The notes under the pieces were generated by a model that was not told the origin of the DNA, did not search any database, and saw only the letters and a program-made list of their open reading frames with translations. From Aquimarina mytili (GTDB lineage: Bacteria; Bacteroidota; Bacteroidia; Flavobacteriales; Flavobacteriaceae): a stretch of 64,000 nucleotides of DNA. The stretch's first letter is position 1. Every line of letters starts with the position of its first letter. Of this stretch, positions 26,139-34,720 are shown piece after piece. The stretch covers positions 1 to 64,000 of the forward strand of contig NZ_JAERQJ010000006.1 in NCBI RefSeq assembly GCF_016735115.1. The letters run 5' to 3'. The position numbers and the translations under genes were made by a program.

Positions 26139-26390
26139 AGCATTAGTTTCAATTTTTACACATGTAGGTTTTATCCAACCAGATCTGATGTAACACTCAC
26201 AATTCCATCGTTTACAAAAACAACAGTGGAGATAGAAGTTCATAATACTTTAGGAGTAATTGTTGCTTCAAAAGAATATGGTGTTGTGGATGGAAGAGTA
26301 ATATTGCCGATGGGGCAATTATCACAAGGAGTATACTTTGTCACAATATCAGGTGATGCGTCAAGTACATTCAGAATTGTAAAAGAGTAA
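26139..26390 (+). pseudogene. orphan T9SS type-A sorting domain (gene remnant)
   Basis: A plus-strand frame of 84 codons with no start codon reads like the C-terminal sorting domain of type IX secretion substrates. It begins with the usual FYPTRSDVTLTIPS (compare YPNP-type starts), continues VEIEVHNTLGVIV and ends LSQGVYFVTISGDASS and FRIVKE. A stop lies just upstream in frame, so the cargo part of the protein is missing. It is a remnant of a larger secreted protein, cut off by deletion. It lies between the DUF2798 operon and the FN3 lipoprotein. Confidence 0.7.
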
Positions 26391-26441
26391 CTTTTAGGAC
26401 CAGGGATTATCAAATTGTTTAAACTTATACCTATTATAATC

Positions 26442-27131
26442 ATGAAAAAGATATTTATAACCTTAATAACTCTATCCTTAGTGCTCTCATGTAGTGGAGA
26501 TGATGATGGAGGAGCAACCCGAGCACTAACAAATGAAGCTCTTGTAGCACCAGGTTTAGTATTTCCTACTCAAAATTTGACTTGCACAAATTTTAACCTA
26601 GAGTTTACATGGAATTCAATTTCCGATCCTGAAGGAGATGACATAAGTTATATCATCGATATCTCTACAGATAATAATTTTGGGAGCATATCATTTACTG
26701 CGGTCACCACCGAAGCCCTACAAGCTTTTACGTTAGAAAAAGGAGTTACTTATTATTGGCGTGTAAAAGCCAGAGATAGTGAAGGTAATGAGAGCGATTA
26801 CTCCACCACGCAATCTTTCTTTACAGAACCAGATGCAGGTATCAATACGATTCCTTATGCACCAACAGCAGTTACACCTCTAGATGGAGCAACACCTACT
26901 GGCAACACAGTTTCTTTAGCTTGGGATACCACTGATGCCGATGGTGATACGCTGGTATATGATGTATATTTTGGAGAGACCAATCCACCACAATTGACGA
27001 CTGAAAATATCACAACAACAAACTTTGATGTTTCGGTTGCTTCAGACACACAGTATTATTGGAGAGTAGTAGTGAAGGATAGCAATCAAGGAACTACCAT
27101 TGGTCAGGTTTGGAATTTTAGAACCGAATAA
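26442..27131 (+). CDS. lipoprotein with two FN3-like domains
   Basis: A 229-residue lipoprotein from the ATG at 26442, with lipobox VLSC (Cys17) followed by the acidic SGDDDGG typical of flavobacterial surface lipoproteins. Two fibronectin-III-like repeats follow, each with WNSISDPEGDDISY or WDTTDADGDTLVYDV and closing in YYWRV(K/V)A(R)D-type strands. They are structural or binding domains without catalytic residues. It lies 85 bases upstream of a di-haem peroxidase lipoprotein on the same strand and may be co-transcribed with it. Confidence 0.8.
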   Translation: MKKIFITLITLSLVLSCSGDDDGGATRALTNEALVAPGLVFPTQNLTCTNFNLEFTWNSISDPEGDDISYIIDISTDNNFGSISFTAVTTEALQAFTLEKGVTYYWRVKARDSEGNESDYSTTQSFFTEPDAGINTIPYAPTAVTPLDGATPTGNTVSLAWDTTDADGDTLVYDVYFGETNPPQLTTENITTTNFDVSVASDTQYYWRVVVKDSNQGTTIGQVWNFRTE

Positions 27132-27216
27132 TTGCTAAAAAACTAGCCTCCGAATTAAACCTTTTAAAGTTTTATAAGTCTAATAATACTTAAAATCAAC
27201 CGAAAAACCCCAAAAT

Positions 27217-28404
27217 ATGAATGTAAATAAACTAATAGCAATACTTGTATTTTCTGTATTGATTTCTTGTTCTGGTGATGAAAATTATGTAGAAGTGCCA
27301 GATGAAAATTCCGAAGGTATCGTAGATTCGTTGGTGATTCAACAAATATTTGGAAGTAATATAGATTTAGATAATCTAGCTAATTACGCCAATCAGAACA
27401 TTCCAGATTATATAACCAAGGATAATACAAATACCAATGTGATTACCGATGCAAAGGCAACATTAGGTAGGGTTTTGTTTTATGATAAAAATCTATCTGT
27501 AGATAATACTATTGCTTGTGCAAGTTGTCATCAGCAAGCCTTTGCATTTGGTGATAATAATAATGTGAGTATAGGCGTCAATGGTGTAACGGGTAGGCAT
27601 AGTATGCGTTTAATCAATACAAGATTTGCCAGAGAAACACGTTTTTTTTGGGATGAACGTGCTAATACATTAGAAGAGCAAACCACGCAACCTATACAAG
27701 ATCATGCTGAAATGGGCTTTAGTGGCCAAAATGGAGATCCTGCGCTAGCAGATCTTTTGACAAAGTTGGAAGCCTTGGATTATTATCAGGAGTTATTTCA
27801 GTTTGTTTATGGTAATACAACCATAACTGAAGCACGTTTACAAGAAAGTATGGCGCAGTTTATTCGCAGTATACAATCTTTTGACGCTAAATATGATGTG
27901 GGTAGGTCCGTTGTTCAAAATGATAATCAACAGTTTCCTAATTTCACTGCACTGGAAAACGAGGGAAAAGATTTATTTTTTAGGTCACCAAATCAAAATG
28001 GAGCTGGATGTATAACTTGTCACGCGGCTCCAGAGTTTGATATCGATCCTATGAGTTTAAATAATGGTGTTATTGGTATTTTTGCAGATGCCACGGCAAC
28101 CGACCTTACGGTAACCAGAGCACCAACCTTACGAGATATTTTTAATAGTTCGGGAATTATTAATGGAGCATTAATGCATGATGCCAGTATGGCTACTGCA
28201 ATCGATGCAATAGAGCATTATAATGATATCGATGCCACGGGAAATACAAATTTGGATAACCGTTTGCGTGGCGGACCAGGAGGTAACGGGCAGAACCTTA
28301 ATTTAACTATTGCAGAGATTCAGGCACTCGAAGCATTCATTAAAACGCTTTCAGGGACCAGTGTTTATACAGATGCAAAATGGAGTAATCCTTTTATAAA
28401 CTAA
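27217..28404 (+). CDS. di-haem cytochrome-c peroxidase (MauG/CcpA family), lipoprotein
   Basis: A 395-residue lipoprotein (lipobox LISC, Cys18) with two haem-c sites: CASCH (residues 101-105) and CITCH (265-269). The order and spacing fit bacterial di-haem peroxidases, with the segment TLRDIFNSSG before a His/Met-rich loop (GALMHDASM). These reduce hydrogen peroxide in the periplasm or, in MauG-like members, oxidise proteins. Here it would be membrane-anchored. It is followed by a terminator hairpin at 28488. Confidence 0.9.
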   Translation: MNVNKLIAILVFSVLISCSGDENYVEVPDENSEGIVDSLVIQQIFGSNIDLDNLANYANQNIPDYITKDNTNTNVITDAKATLGRVLFYDKNLSVDNTIACASCHQQAFAFGDNNNVSIGVNGVTGRHSMRLINTRFARETRFFWDERANTLEEQTTQPIQDHAEMGFSGQNGDPALADLLTKLEALDYYQELFQFVYGNTTITEARLQESMAQFIRSIQSFDAKYDVGRSVVQNDNQQFPNFTALENEGKDLFFRSPNQNGAGCITCHAAPEFDIDPMSLNNGVIGIFADATATDLTVTRAPTLRDIFNSSGIINGALMHDASMATAIDAIEHYNDIDATGNTNLDNRLRGGPGGNGQNLNLTIAEIQALEAFIKTLSGTSVYTDAKWSNPFIN

Positions 28405-28487
28405 ACTTATCACTTAGTAAAGCATATCGAATTTAAGATTACATTATGGGAGTTGGGGACCGAACCATAATAGATTTGTTTACAACC

Positions 28488-28519
28488 GAAAACCACTCAA
28501 GAAATAGAGTGGTTTTTCA
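28488..28519 (+). terminator. terminator after the peroxidase gene
   Basis: AACCACTC (28491-28498) pairs with GAGTGGTT (28507-28514), followed by TTTCATTTT. It lies 86 bases after the peroxidase stop and would cut any longer transcript. Confidence 0.7.
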
Positions 28520-28663
28520 TTTTCAACTGATTTATCTGAACAATGAGAGCATACATAATACTACTTTATTAGCTGAGTTAAATAGAATCGTTGAAAATAT
28601 AGAAATACTGGGAAAAGAAGTCACTACCTAGATTGAAGTTTTAGGTGCAAATTTTGTGTAAAT

Positions 28664-28701
28664 AAAAAAGAGTTACAGTGGTTTGTTTCTGTAACTCTTT
28701 G
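28664..28701 (-). terminator. terminator after tRNA-Arg
   Basis: On the minus strand AAAGAGTTACAG and CTGTAACTCTTT form a strong stem followed by TTTATTT. It begins about 10 bases after the tRNA-Arg 3' end, so the tRNA is probably transcribed alone. Confidence 0.85.
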
Positions 28702-28710
28702 ATTATTCTG

Positions 28711-28784
28711 TGACCTCGGCAGGATTCAAACCTGCAACCTCTTGAGCCGTAATCAAGTGCACTATTCAGTTATGCTACGAGGCC
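28711..28784 (-). tRNA. tRNA-Arg (anticodon ACG)
   Basis: A 74-base cloverleaf on the minus strand. The acceptor stem GGCCTCG pairs with CGAGGTC (one G-U), discriminator A. The anticodon stem CTTGA/TCAAG carries the loop TTACGGC with anticodon ACG, which reads CGN arginine codons after A-to-I editing. The T-arm GCAGG/CCTGC has a TTTGAAT loop. CCA is not encoded. A TTG-N20-TATATTTG promoter lies upstream and a strong terminator follows. Confidence 0.95.
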
Positions 28785-28796
28785 GTTTTGCGGGTG

Positions 28797-28827
28797 CAAA
28801 TATAAATGTTTTTTATATAGTTGACAA
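28797..28827 (-). promoter_or_regulatory. promoter of tRNA-Arg (TTG-N20-TATATTTG)
   Basis: On the minus strand TTG (28827-28825) is followed after 20 bases by TATATTTG (28804-28797), an exact Bacteroidota -33/-7 pair. The -7 box ends 12 bases before the tRNA 5' end, so the transcript would have a very short leader. Confidence 0.75.
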
Positions 28828-28968
28828 CATTTATTTCGACTTTTTAATAACTAAAAAAAGCTACTTGATATACCTTGGTGAAATAATACTCAAAGATATA
28901 ATTCAAGTAGCCTGATATATAATGCATAAGCAATTGATTTGATGTGTAATTGTCAAGAATTAATCACT

Positions 28969-30303
28969 TTATTTGCTTTTGTTTGACATTATTTTCTTAG
29001 CTAAATCTGCTCCAATCAAAGATTGTAATAGATTCCCCTCGTTACCTTGTTTATTTCCGTCTTGGATATAGATTTCTGGTAATTTTAGTTCTTTAAGCTC
29101 TCTGGCAATATTAACAGAGGTTTTGTATTCCCATTCTGCGCGTTCTTGCGGAGTAAGACCAGCATTTACTAATTTTGCATTTTCATACGATTGTGCATCT
29201 GCCATGGTCTTTTGAGTTTTGGCCTTAAATTGAGCTACTTCATAATTTTTACGTTCCTCGATTAGGTTAAACTCGGCAACTTTAGCTTTGGTTTCTGCTT
29301 CGATCGTTTTTTGGATCTGCTCTTTCTCTAATCGAGCTCTTTCTGCAGCTTTTTCAGCTTCACCTCTTGCAGTTTCTTTTTGTGCTCGATAGAATTCACG
29401 TTCTGCTTGTTGTTTTTCTAATTGTGTTTGTGCTACTTCTTCTTTTTGAAGCTGTAATCGCTTATCAAAAGTAGACTCCCAATCAATTTCGGTCACAACA
29501 GCTTGCACAACAGTAAGTCCATACGCCTTAAGAGAGTTGCCTTTTTCTCTTACCGGCTGACCATTTTCGTACTTTATTCTAAAACGTTTCTGCTTAGATT
29601 CGTTATTAACTATCGTTCGCACCGTTGTACTATCCCCAATAGTTTCTCTGTTCTCGTTTGCAATATACTCTTCTAATACATACATACCATTTTCTAACTG
29701 ATCTTTGAAATACCGGTCGAAATCTGAAGCTTGCCCTGAAATATAATCTTGAGCATCCATGAGCTTACATGTGTTCTTTATGGATTGATCAATATTTGGA
29801 ATGATACGTGAACGGATCAAGTTTCTTTCTGTTTTATTACGATCGGCAACCGATAAAAATTGATCTTCGTCAACTGTATTAATACTAATTACTACCGAAG
29901 TAGCAATTCTGGCTTTAACCGCATCGCTAAATGCCCAATACTTAGCTACATCTACATTAGCATATTTACTTTGCTCTCCTAGTTCACCTTCTTTATCCGG
30001 AATCACATATTTTATAGGTAATTCAAACTGTATTGGTATAAGACGTCCCCACATTTTTGTATTAATCCCTTGGTTTACTACAGCTTTTTGGCTTCCCCAT
30101 GGATATTGTACTGCGTAGGCCGTACCCGGTTCTGCATAAAAGAATATTCCAGAGACTACACTTAAGATCAAACCTAAGCCGATCATTTGAAAATTACGCT
30201 TTGTGGTAAACCATTTTAAAACTTTGGAAGTTGTAAAAATTGGTTTGATAATAAAAATGATGATTCCTGTAAGAATCATTATGATTCCTAAAAATGTTAA
30301 CAT
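28969..30303 (-). CDS. SPFH/Band-7 domain membrane protein
   Basis: A 444-residue protein with two N-terminal membrane helices (about 1-22 and 41-58), followed by an SPFH/Band-7-type domain (about 59-275; the segment GLTVVQAVVTEIDWESTF marks its end). A long charged coiled coil follows (about 278-370, repeated EKQQAERE-like and EKAAERARLEKE). SPFH proteins form ring-shaped scaffolds in membranes, often with proteases. It lies alone, divergent from apt across a 380-base AT-rich spacer. The class is clear; the specific role is unknown. Confidence 0.85.
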   Translation of the reverse strand: MLTFLGIIMILTGIIIFIIKPIFTTSKVLKWFTTKRNFQMIGLGLILSVVSGIFFYAEPGTAYAVQYPWGSQKAVVNQGINTKMWGRLIPIQFELPIKYVIPDKEGELGEQSKYANVDVAKYWAFSDAVKARIATSVVISINTVDEDQFLSVADRNKTERNLIRSRIIPNIDQSIKNTCKLMDAQDYISGQASDFDRYFKDQLENGMYVLEEYIANENRETIGDSTTVRTIVNNESKQKRFRIKYENGQPVREKGNSLKAYGLTVVQAVVTEIDWESTFDKRLQLQKEEVAQTQLEKQQAEREFYRAQKETARGEAEKAAERARLEKEQIQKTIEAETKAKVAEFNLIEERKNYEVAQFKAKTQKTMADAQSYENAKLVNAGLTPQERAEWEYKTSVNIARELKELKLPEIYIQDGNKQGNEGNLLQSLIGADLAKKIMSNKSK

Positions 30304-30682
30304 ATTAAATAGTTTAAAATGATTAATTGATTAATTTTTCCATTACTTGAAGTAGTAGTTTTGTTTACATGATTTCTATTTTTTTTGATTATTAATTAAT
30401 TGTAATTGTTACTTGTTTTTTCAATATATCTGAAGAAAAAATACTGGCAAAATGTTTATACCAAAATCTATAAAAGTGATTATATGTATGTAATTAAAAA
30501 AGTAATTTTGGTTTTGATATGTAAGTAATAATTCTTTATTGTTGTTTTATATTGTAATTTAAAATGTGTTTTATGGTTAGAAAAATAAACATCTGAAGGG
30601 GGTTTTTGAGCAACTTTCTTAATTTAATGAAGGTTTTCCCTTTTTTTTGGTCATTTTTTTTAATTTTCATTATTTTCGGCCG
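30304..30682. promoter_or_regulatory. divergent intergenic region; apt promoter candidate at 30647-30678
   Basis: This 380-base AT-rich spacer holds no recognised gene. Near its right end TTG (30647-30649) is followed after 21 bases by TATTTTCG (30671-30678), one mismatch from TAnnTTTG. The apt ATG is only four bases beyond the box, so transcription would start at or within the start codon; the apt message may be leaderless. Confidence 0.45.
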
Positions 30683-31195
30683 ATGAACATACAAGATTTT
30701 ATAAGAGATATTCCTGATTTTCCTAAGCCAGGGATTTTGTTTAAAGATATTACTCCTTTGTTAGGTAACTATGAGGCGCTAACCAGTTGTGCAAGTAAAT
30801 TAGCCAATCTCTCGCCAAGAGATATTAAAGTTGACAAGGTGATAGGAGTAGAGTCAAGAGGATTTATAATCGGAGGTATGATTGCGGAGCGATTAGAAGC
30901 GGGTTTTATACCTGTACGTAAAAAAGGAAAACTTCCATATGAGGTAAAATCGAAAACGTATGACTTAGAGTATGGAGATGATACTGTAGAGATTCATATT
31001 GATGCAATCAAACCAGGAGAGCACGTACTTATACATGATGATGTTTTGGCTACTGGTGGTACAGCTAAAGCGGTTTGTGATTTAGTAGAAGAATTAGGTG
31101 GGATAGTTGTTCAATGTAATTTTATTATGACCCTTGATTTTCTTAACGGAAGTGATAAGCTAAAGTATCCTGTAGCTTCTTTGTTGAGTTATTAA
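30683..31195 (+). CDS. apt: adenine phosphoribosyltransferase
   Basis: A 170-residue enzyme from the ATG at 30683 (MNIQDFIRDIPDFPKPG), the standard start; an earlier in-frame codon at 30647 lies in the promoter. Motifs are FKDITPLLGNYEA, the flexible-loop region VRKKGKLPYEV, and the PRPP-binding motif VLIHDDVLATGGTAKA. It joins adenine to PRPP to give AMP in purine salvage. The length is normal (E. coli Apt has 183 residues). A terminator hairpin follows immediately. Confidence 0.97.
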   Translation: MNIQDFIRDIPDFPKPGILFKDITPLLGNYEALTSCASKLANLSPRDIKVDKVIGVESRGFIIGGMIAERLEAGFIPVRKKGKLPYEVKSKTYDLEYGDDTVEIHIDAIKPGEHVLIHDDVLATGGTAKAVCDLVEELGGIVVQCNFIMTLDFLNGSDKLKYPVASLLSY

Positions 31196-31201
31196 ATTAA
31201 A

Positions 31202-31228
31202 AAAAGCTCTCGTTTGGAGAGCTTTTGG
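31202..31228. terminator. bidirectional terminator between apt and a minus-strand gene
   Basis: AGCTCTC (31205-31211) and GAGAGCT (31217-31223) form the stem with A and T tracts on the outside, so it can act in both directions. It serves apt on the plus strand and the gene ending at 31251 on the minus strand. Confidence 0.75.
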
Positions 31229-31250
31229 TTCGAATACTATAGTTATTCAA

Positions 31251-32069
31251 TTACTTTTCTGTAATTGCAATTATAGCCCCATCTTTTGCCTTGTCACCAT
31301 AAATACTGATAGCAGTTTCTGGTTTTAGAAAATCTACTTCGGCAAGTTGATTTGATTTTGCTAAACTATCTAGTGTTTTAAAGTCCGATTCTTTTCCGTC
31401 TATAATAATTAATTTTTCAATATTTGGATTGTCTATAAAACGAAATCTTTGGGTATTCGGATTTCCGAAAGAATGCATGGGTTGACCATTAAAAAAGAAA
31501 TTACCGTTTTCATCTTCATCAAAAGAAAAGGATTTCATAATATGATCTTTGAACTTTTGAATATTAAAATGTCCATTAAAAGCTAGTGAATCTGTTTCTT
31601 CATCAAAATTATAGTCAAAAGCAAAATTGTGTTTTTTCATTATACTATCCATATCTATTTTTGGATACTTAAAACCGGATTGATTTTTCCAAGCTGCTAT
31701 ATCAAATATACCAGAATTAGTGATATATAGACTGTTGTCTTTGTAGCCTAATTCGATTTCAGAAATGGGTTGATTAGAAGATGAAGAATATTGACTTTTA
31801 GAGTTGCCTCTTTTAAGGATCAAACTCAAACTAGTAATTTCATTTTGATCATTATAATTAATTTTTTTAATGATTAGTTCTATACCGTTTTCTGCAAAAA
31901 ATGTTTTTAGGTCCTCTAATTCTTTTTCAGATGTATTTTTATTAATTACAGCTGTTATTTCGTCTGATTGCTCTGGATTGGCAATTACTGGTTTGTTAGG
32001 GTTCTCGGTAAATGCCGTTAGAGAAAGCATACCTAGTATGCTTAACCCTATGATAAGCCACGTTTTCAT
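31251..32069 (-). CDS. exported protein with TonB-plug-like C-terminal motif
   Basis: A 272-residue protein. The ATG at 32069 (MKTWLIIGLSILG) gives a proper signal peptide; a start further upstream at 32105 is less likely. Mature residues form a mixed fold with short repeats. The last 25 residues (KPETAISIYGDKAKDGAI) resemble the plug segment of TonB-dependent receptors, where similar words precede IxITTK; this short motif also ends some BlaR1/M56-associated proteins in Bacteroidota. The function is unknown. It could be a relic or partner of a peptidase-sensor system, but no M56 gene is adjacent. Confidence 0.6.
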   Translation of the reverse strand: MKTWLIIGLSILGMLSLTAFTENPNKPVIANPEQSDEITAVINKNTSEKELEDLKTFFAENGIELIIKKINYNDQNEITSLSLILKRGNSKSQYSSSSNQPISEIELGYKDNSLYITNSGIFDIAAWKNQSGFKYPKIDMDSIMKKHNFAFDYNFDEETDSLAFNGHFNIQKFKDHIMKSFSFDEDENGNFFFNGQPMHSFGNPNTQRFRFIDNPNIEKLIIIDGKESDFKTLDSLAKSNQLAEVDFLKPETAISIYGDKAKDGAIIAITEK

Positions 32070-32181
32070 ACTAAATATTTTAGGTTGTTTATATAAGGAT
32101 ATCAAATATTCATCTTAAATACGAAATGTAAAGATGAGTGTTGCAAAAAAAAATCTTTGCGCAAGATTTGACTGGCTTTTT

Positions 32182-32334
32182 TTAGTCTAGTGCTCTTTTG
32201 GTGACATATAATCTCCATCCAAATATCAGTAGCTGAAACTTTGACGCTTTAGCTAGATCTAAACGCTTTTTGGTAAAACTAGGTAAGATTAATTTATTTG
32301 TTTTCGCAAGAATCGAAAATAGTTGTTTTTTCAT
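32182..32334 (-). CDS. 50-residue conserved-type small protein (flavobacterial SsrA-binding-like annotation)
   Basis: A short minus-strand frame from ATG (32334) to TAA (32182) encodes 50 residues with a basic helical start (MKKQLFSILAKTNKLIL), then SFTKKRLDLAKASKFQ and the ending RLYVTKRALD. From memory, small flavobacterial proteins of this pattern are often labelled SsrA-binding protein, although they are far shorter than SmpB; I cannot confirm this by search. A TATCTTCG box, one mismatch from the -7 consensus, lies just upstream. The gene lies alone between two larger genes. Confidence 0.6.
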   Translation of the reverse strand: MKKQLFSILAKTNKLILPSFTKKRLDLAKASKFQLLIFGWRLYVTKRALD

Positions 32335-32424
32335 CTTTCGAAGATAATAAAAAGATAAAAAACATGAGTTTTAATTCATGAACAATGCTATACTTATTTT
32401 ATATTCGCAGGCAAATAATAAGCT

Positions 32425-33375
32425 ATGATATTGAGTATACTTTATGTTGTAATTGGACTGGTTCTTCTTGTTGTTGGAGGGGAGTTTTTGGTGAGATCCT
32501 CTGTAGCATTGTCATTTAGGCTAAAACTTTCGAAAATGGTTATTGGTTTAACCGTGGTTTCTTTTGCAACATCTGCGCCAGAACTATTAGTTAGTATACA
32601 AGCTGCATTAGATGGATTGTCTGATATATCTTTGGGTAACGTCGTAGGGTCTAACATTGCAAATATAGGTTTGGTTCTGGGTATTACAGCAATCATTGGT
32701 CCGTTGGCTATTGATAGGGATTTTTACAAATTTAATTGGCCAGTAATGGTTTTGTTATCATTTGCGCTTTATGCACTACTTAATGATGGTGTTTTAAGTC
32801 AAATTGAAGGACTTGTGTTGTTTGTGTCGTTGTTACTGTATCTTTTTCTTTTAATTAGAAGGGCTCGAAAATTTTCTGATACTATGTTAGAAGAAGTGGA
32901 TGATTCTTTACAAAAAACATCAAATTTTAAAATTTTTATGTGGTTGTTGATAGGAGGGTGTGCTTTGTATTTTGGTTCTGAGTTATTGGTTAAAGGAGCT
33001 GAGGATATAGCTTTAAAATTAGGAGTAAGTGAAGGCGTTATTGCTGTAACACTTATTGCTGTTGGTACTAGTGTTCCTGAGTTGGCTGCTTCAGTTATTG
33101 CGGCTCTTAAACAGGAAAAAGCTATTTCTTTAGGAAATCTTATAGGGTCTAATATCTTTAATATTGCTTCAGTATTAGGAATAACTTCTATGATACAGCC
33201 TATAGCTGTAAAAGATGAAACCTTAATGAGTGTTAATATATACTGGATGCTTGGTTTTGCACTGGTTTTATTGCCGTTGGCTTTTATTCCTAAAAAAATG
33301 GTGCTAACTCGTCCAAAAGGATTATTGATCTTTGTGAGCTATGTTATTTTTATTGCATTAGTATTTTTGAAATAG
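32425..33375 (+). CDS. calcium/sodium antiporter (CaCA family)
   Basis: A 316-residue membrane protein of about ten helices with two inverted halves, each carrying the alpha-repeat of this family: SAPELLVSIQAALDG with GNVVGSNIANIGLVLG in the first half, and GTSVPELAASVIAALKQ with GNLIGSNIFNIASVLG in the second. The acidic and polar residues in these repeats bind Ca2+ or Na+. YrbG-like members exchange calcium for sodium in the inner membrane. The length is normal. A strong bidirectional terminator separates it from the convergent glutamine synthetase gene. Confidence 0.93.
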   Translation: MILSILYVVIGLVLLVVGGEFLVRSSVALSFRLKLSKMVIGLTVVSFATSAPELLVSIQAALDGLSDISLGNVVGSNIANIGLVLGITAIIGPLAIDRDFYKFNWPVMVLLSFALYALLNDGVLSQIEGLVLFVSLLLYLFLLIRRARKFSDTMLEEVDDSLQKTSNFKIFMWLLIGGCALYFGSELLVKGAEDIALKLGVSEGVIAVTLIAVGTSVPELAASVIAALKQEKAISLGNLIGSNIFNIASVLGITSMIQPIAVKDETLMSVNIYWMLGFALVLLPLAFIPKKMVLTRPKGLLIFVSYVIFIALVFLK

Positions 33376-33403
33376 AAAGGAAGATAGATTAGATTAAATA
33401 ATA

Positions 33404-33434
33404 AAAAAACCTCTGAAATTCTCAGAGGTTTTTT
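33404..33434. terminator. bidirectional terminator
   Basis: AAAAAACCTCTGA and TCAGAGGTTTTTT form a stem with A and T tracts on both sides. It lies between the convergent antiporter and GSII genes and serves both. Confidence 0.85.
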
Positions 33435-33474
33435 GCGTTTAACCAACATGGTGGTTAGTTCAAGTATGTTATTG

Positions 33475-34500
33475 TTATGCTATCAAAGCAGCAACATCTG
33501 CAGTTTTTACTGTTTTAACAATTCTAGCTGCAATTTTATATGGATCTCCGTTAGAAGCAGGGCGACGGTCTTCTAACCAACCTTTCCATCCTTTTTCTAC
33601 AGTAATGATAGGGATTCTTATCGATGCTCCTCTGTCAGATACACCATAAGAGAACTCATTAATAGATTGTGTTTCGTGCTCTCCGGTTAATCTTTGATCA
33701 TTAAATTCTCCATAAACAGCAATATGCTCTTTTGTTACAGGCCTAAATGCTTCACAAATAGTTTCATATACTTCTTTAGATCCACATGTTCTTAGAACAG
33801 TGTTAGAGAAGTTTGCGTGCATACCAGACCCATTCCAGTCTCCTTTAATAGGTTTAGGGTGGTATTCAATATAATAACCATATTTTTCAGTAAGACGATC
33901 TAATAAGTAACGTGCTATCCAAATTTCGTCTCCAGCTTTTTTAGCTCCTTTAGAGAATAATTGAAATTCCCACTGTCCACTTGCAACTTCTTGGTTGATT
34001 CCTTCAAAATTAAGACCGGCATCAATACATAGATCTGCATGCTCTTCTACGAAATCTCTACCGTGTGTGTTTTTTCCACCTACAGAACAGTAATACATTC
34101 CTTGTGGTCCAGGATATCCACCTACTGGGAATCCTAAAGGTAATTGAGTATTTTTATCCATAATAAAGTACTCTTGCTCAAAACCAAACCAGAAGTCATT
34201 ATCATTATCATCAATTGTAGCTCTGGCATTAGACTCGTGAGGTGTTCCATCTGCATTTAAAACTTCGGTCATTACTAAATATCCATTTCTTCTTGTAGGA
34301 TCTGGATAAATAGCTACAGGCTTTAATAAACAATCTGAAGAACCTCCTTCAGCTTGTCTTGTAGAACTACCATCAAAAGACCACATTGGGCAATCCTCTA
34401 ATTTTCCACTAAAATTTTCTTCAATCTTTGTTTTACTTCTTAGATTAGCAGTTGGTTTGTAACCATCTAGCCAAATGTACTCTAATTTAGCTTTACTCAT
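33475..34500 (-). CDS. glnA: glutamine synthetase, GSII (eukaryote-like) type
   Basis: A 341-residue enzyme from the ATG at 34500 (MSKAKLEYIWLDGY). The beta-grasp domain is followed by WSFDGSSTRQAEGGSSD, the ATP and metal region GFEQEYF, GSGMHANFS, and the arginine-flap region NEFSYGVSDRGASIRIP. This order and length mark the short GSII form found in eukaryotes and some bacteria. It makes glutamine from glutamate, ammonia and ATP. A TAAATTTG -7 box lies at 34543-34536. It diverges from a second, larger GSIII. The symbol reflects general annotation use; glnII would be equally proper. Confidence 0.95.
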   Translation of the reverse strand: MSKAKLEYIWLDGYKPTANLRSKTKIEENFSGKLEDCPMWSFDGSSTRQAEGGSSDCLLKPVAIYPDPTRRNGYLVMTEVLNADGTPHESNARATIDDNDNDFWFGFEQEYFIMDKNTQLPLGFPVGGYPGPQGMYYCSVGGKNTHGRDFVEEHADLCIDAGLNFEGINQEVASGQWEFQLFSKGAKKAGDEIWIARYLLDRLTEKYGYYIEYHPKPIKGDWNGSGMHANFSNTVLRTCGSKEVYETICEAFRPVTKEHIAVYGEFNDQRLTGEHETQSINEFSYGVSDRGASIRIPIITVEKGWKGWLEDRRPASNGDPYKIAARIVKTVKTADVAALIA

Positions 34501-34535
34501 AATTAACACTTTATAAATTGAACTCTATATAGCTG

Positions 34536-34543
34536 CAAATTTA
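34536..34543 (-). promoter_or_regulatory. -7 box (TAAATTTG) of the GSII gene
   Basis: An exact TAnnTTTG match on the minus strand, 36 bases upstream of the start at 34500. The -33 element is not clear. Confidence 0.4.
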
Positions 34544-34693
34544 ACTTTCTTTTTTATAAACATGAAAAAAACAAGGGGTGAAAGTGTATTTATTATTCAA
34601 ATTTTATGAACACCCTACTTTTTTAGGGGGTATTTTTAAAAATCTTCAATTTTAAAAGAGCTTAATTTTCATATTTTCAATAGAAACTTGTTT

Positions 34694-34701
34694 TATATTT
34701 G
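34694..34701 (+). promoter_or_regulatory. -7 box (TATATTTG) of the GSIII gene
   Basis: An exact TAnnTTTG match 19 bases before the ATG at 34721. An upstream in-frame start at 34688 would lie inside this box, which supports the later start. No convincing TTG at the usual distance. Confidence 0.5.
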
Positions 34702-34720
34702 CAATAAAATCCATTCAATT

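Noticed and set aside
28446..28631. 61-codon plus-strand frame after the peroxidase gene
   Set aside because: It runs straight through the terminator hairpin at 28488-28519, so it is unlikely to be transcribed or translated.
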